Assembly (NCBI GenBank): GCA_963210315.1
Contig: OY723269.1
Coordinates: forward strand, 496,001 to 560,000
Direction: 5' to 3'
DNA length: 64,000 nt
Source: Rhynchopus euleeides
Lineage: Eukaryota; Euglenozoa; Diplonemea; Diplonemida; Diplonemidae
Of the stretch, positions 63,973 to 64,000 are shown in pieces. Numbering within the stretch: the stretch's first letter is position 1; each line of letters starts with the position of its first letter. A program made the translations under genes and the position numbers. The notes beneath the pieces were generated by a model. That model saw nothing but the letters and a program-made list of their open reading frames with translations. It ran no database searches and was not told the DNA's origin.

Positions 63973-64000
63973 CTTGCGAATGCGATCGGGTTTGCGGGCT

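Overview
The window is eukaryotic nuclear DNA: GC-rich, gene-poor, and packed with short repeats and long G or C homopolymer runs, with one 200-base assembly gap (11333-11532). Three genes contain spliceosomal introns with GTATG-type donors and CAG-type acceptors that restore the reading frame exactly. The best hint to the lineage is a long non-LTR retrotransposon (28.8-33.6 kb). It has an I/ingi-like domain order (APE endonuclease, RT, RNase H, CCHC-like tail) and a 2A-like DxExNPGP peptide in front of the endonuclease. That arrangement is known from trypanosome L1Tc/ingi elements, so a euglenozoan host, perhaps a diplonemid, is the favoured guess. It is an inference and not proven.

Host-type genes recognised, all on the minus strand: a HEAT-repeat phosphatase regulatory subunit of PPP4R1/PP2A-A type (1-2698, four exons, continuing off the left edge); a two-exon basic protein of unknown function (5309-6104); a mitochondrial PDK/BCKDK-type kinase (8956-10434); a three-exon J-domain protein with a long Ser-rich tail (41636-44345); two tandemly duplicated type I membrane glycoprotein-like genes (45345-46373 and 47139-48182) in a 1.8-2.0 kb repeated unit; and a cyclophilin (54671-55570).

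Mobile DNA dominates the rest. There are foldback elements at 4.5, 7.8, 13.7, 17.6, 20.2 and 55.9 kb and a nested transposon cluster at 14.7-17.2 kb. Three copies of a TA-target MITE share a conserved 140-base core. Two small hAT-like elements have 8-bp target duplications, and there is a BED-finger hAT transposase fragment at 52.8 kb. A TIR-bounded block at 37.4-40.3 kb holds two unrecognised ORFs. A 1.2 kb Tc1/mariner-like foldback and a 1.97 kb giant palindrome lie at 48.8-52.0 kb. A TA-target element at 53.2-54.3 kb carries a piece of LSU rRNA. A roughly 165-bp unit with a very GC-rich hairpin recurs, usually as dimers, at 7, 35, 39, 49, 53, 57 and 64 kb.

The long stretches at 18-28 kb, 33.7-35.1 kb and 57-63 kb show mainly low-complexity DNA, simple repeats and scattered degenerate repeats. 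I see no convincing genes, tRNAs or CRISPR arrays there. The most unusual items are the 2A retrotransposon with an in-frame UGA between its two coding parts, the rRNA-carrying transposon, the recurrent GC stem with GAA loop at the centres of unrelated foldback elements, and the unidentified TIR element at 37-40 kb.
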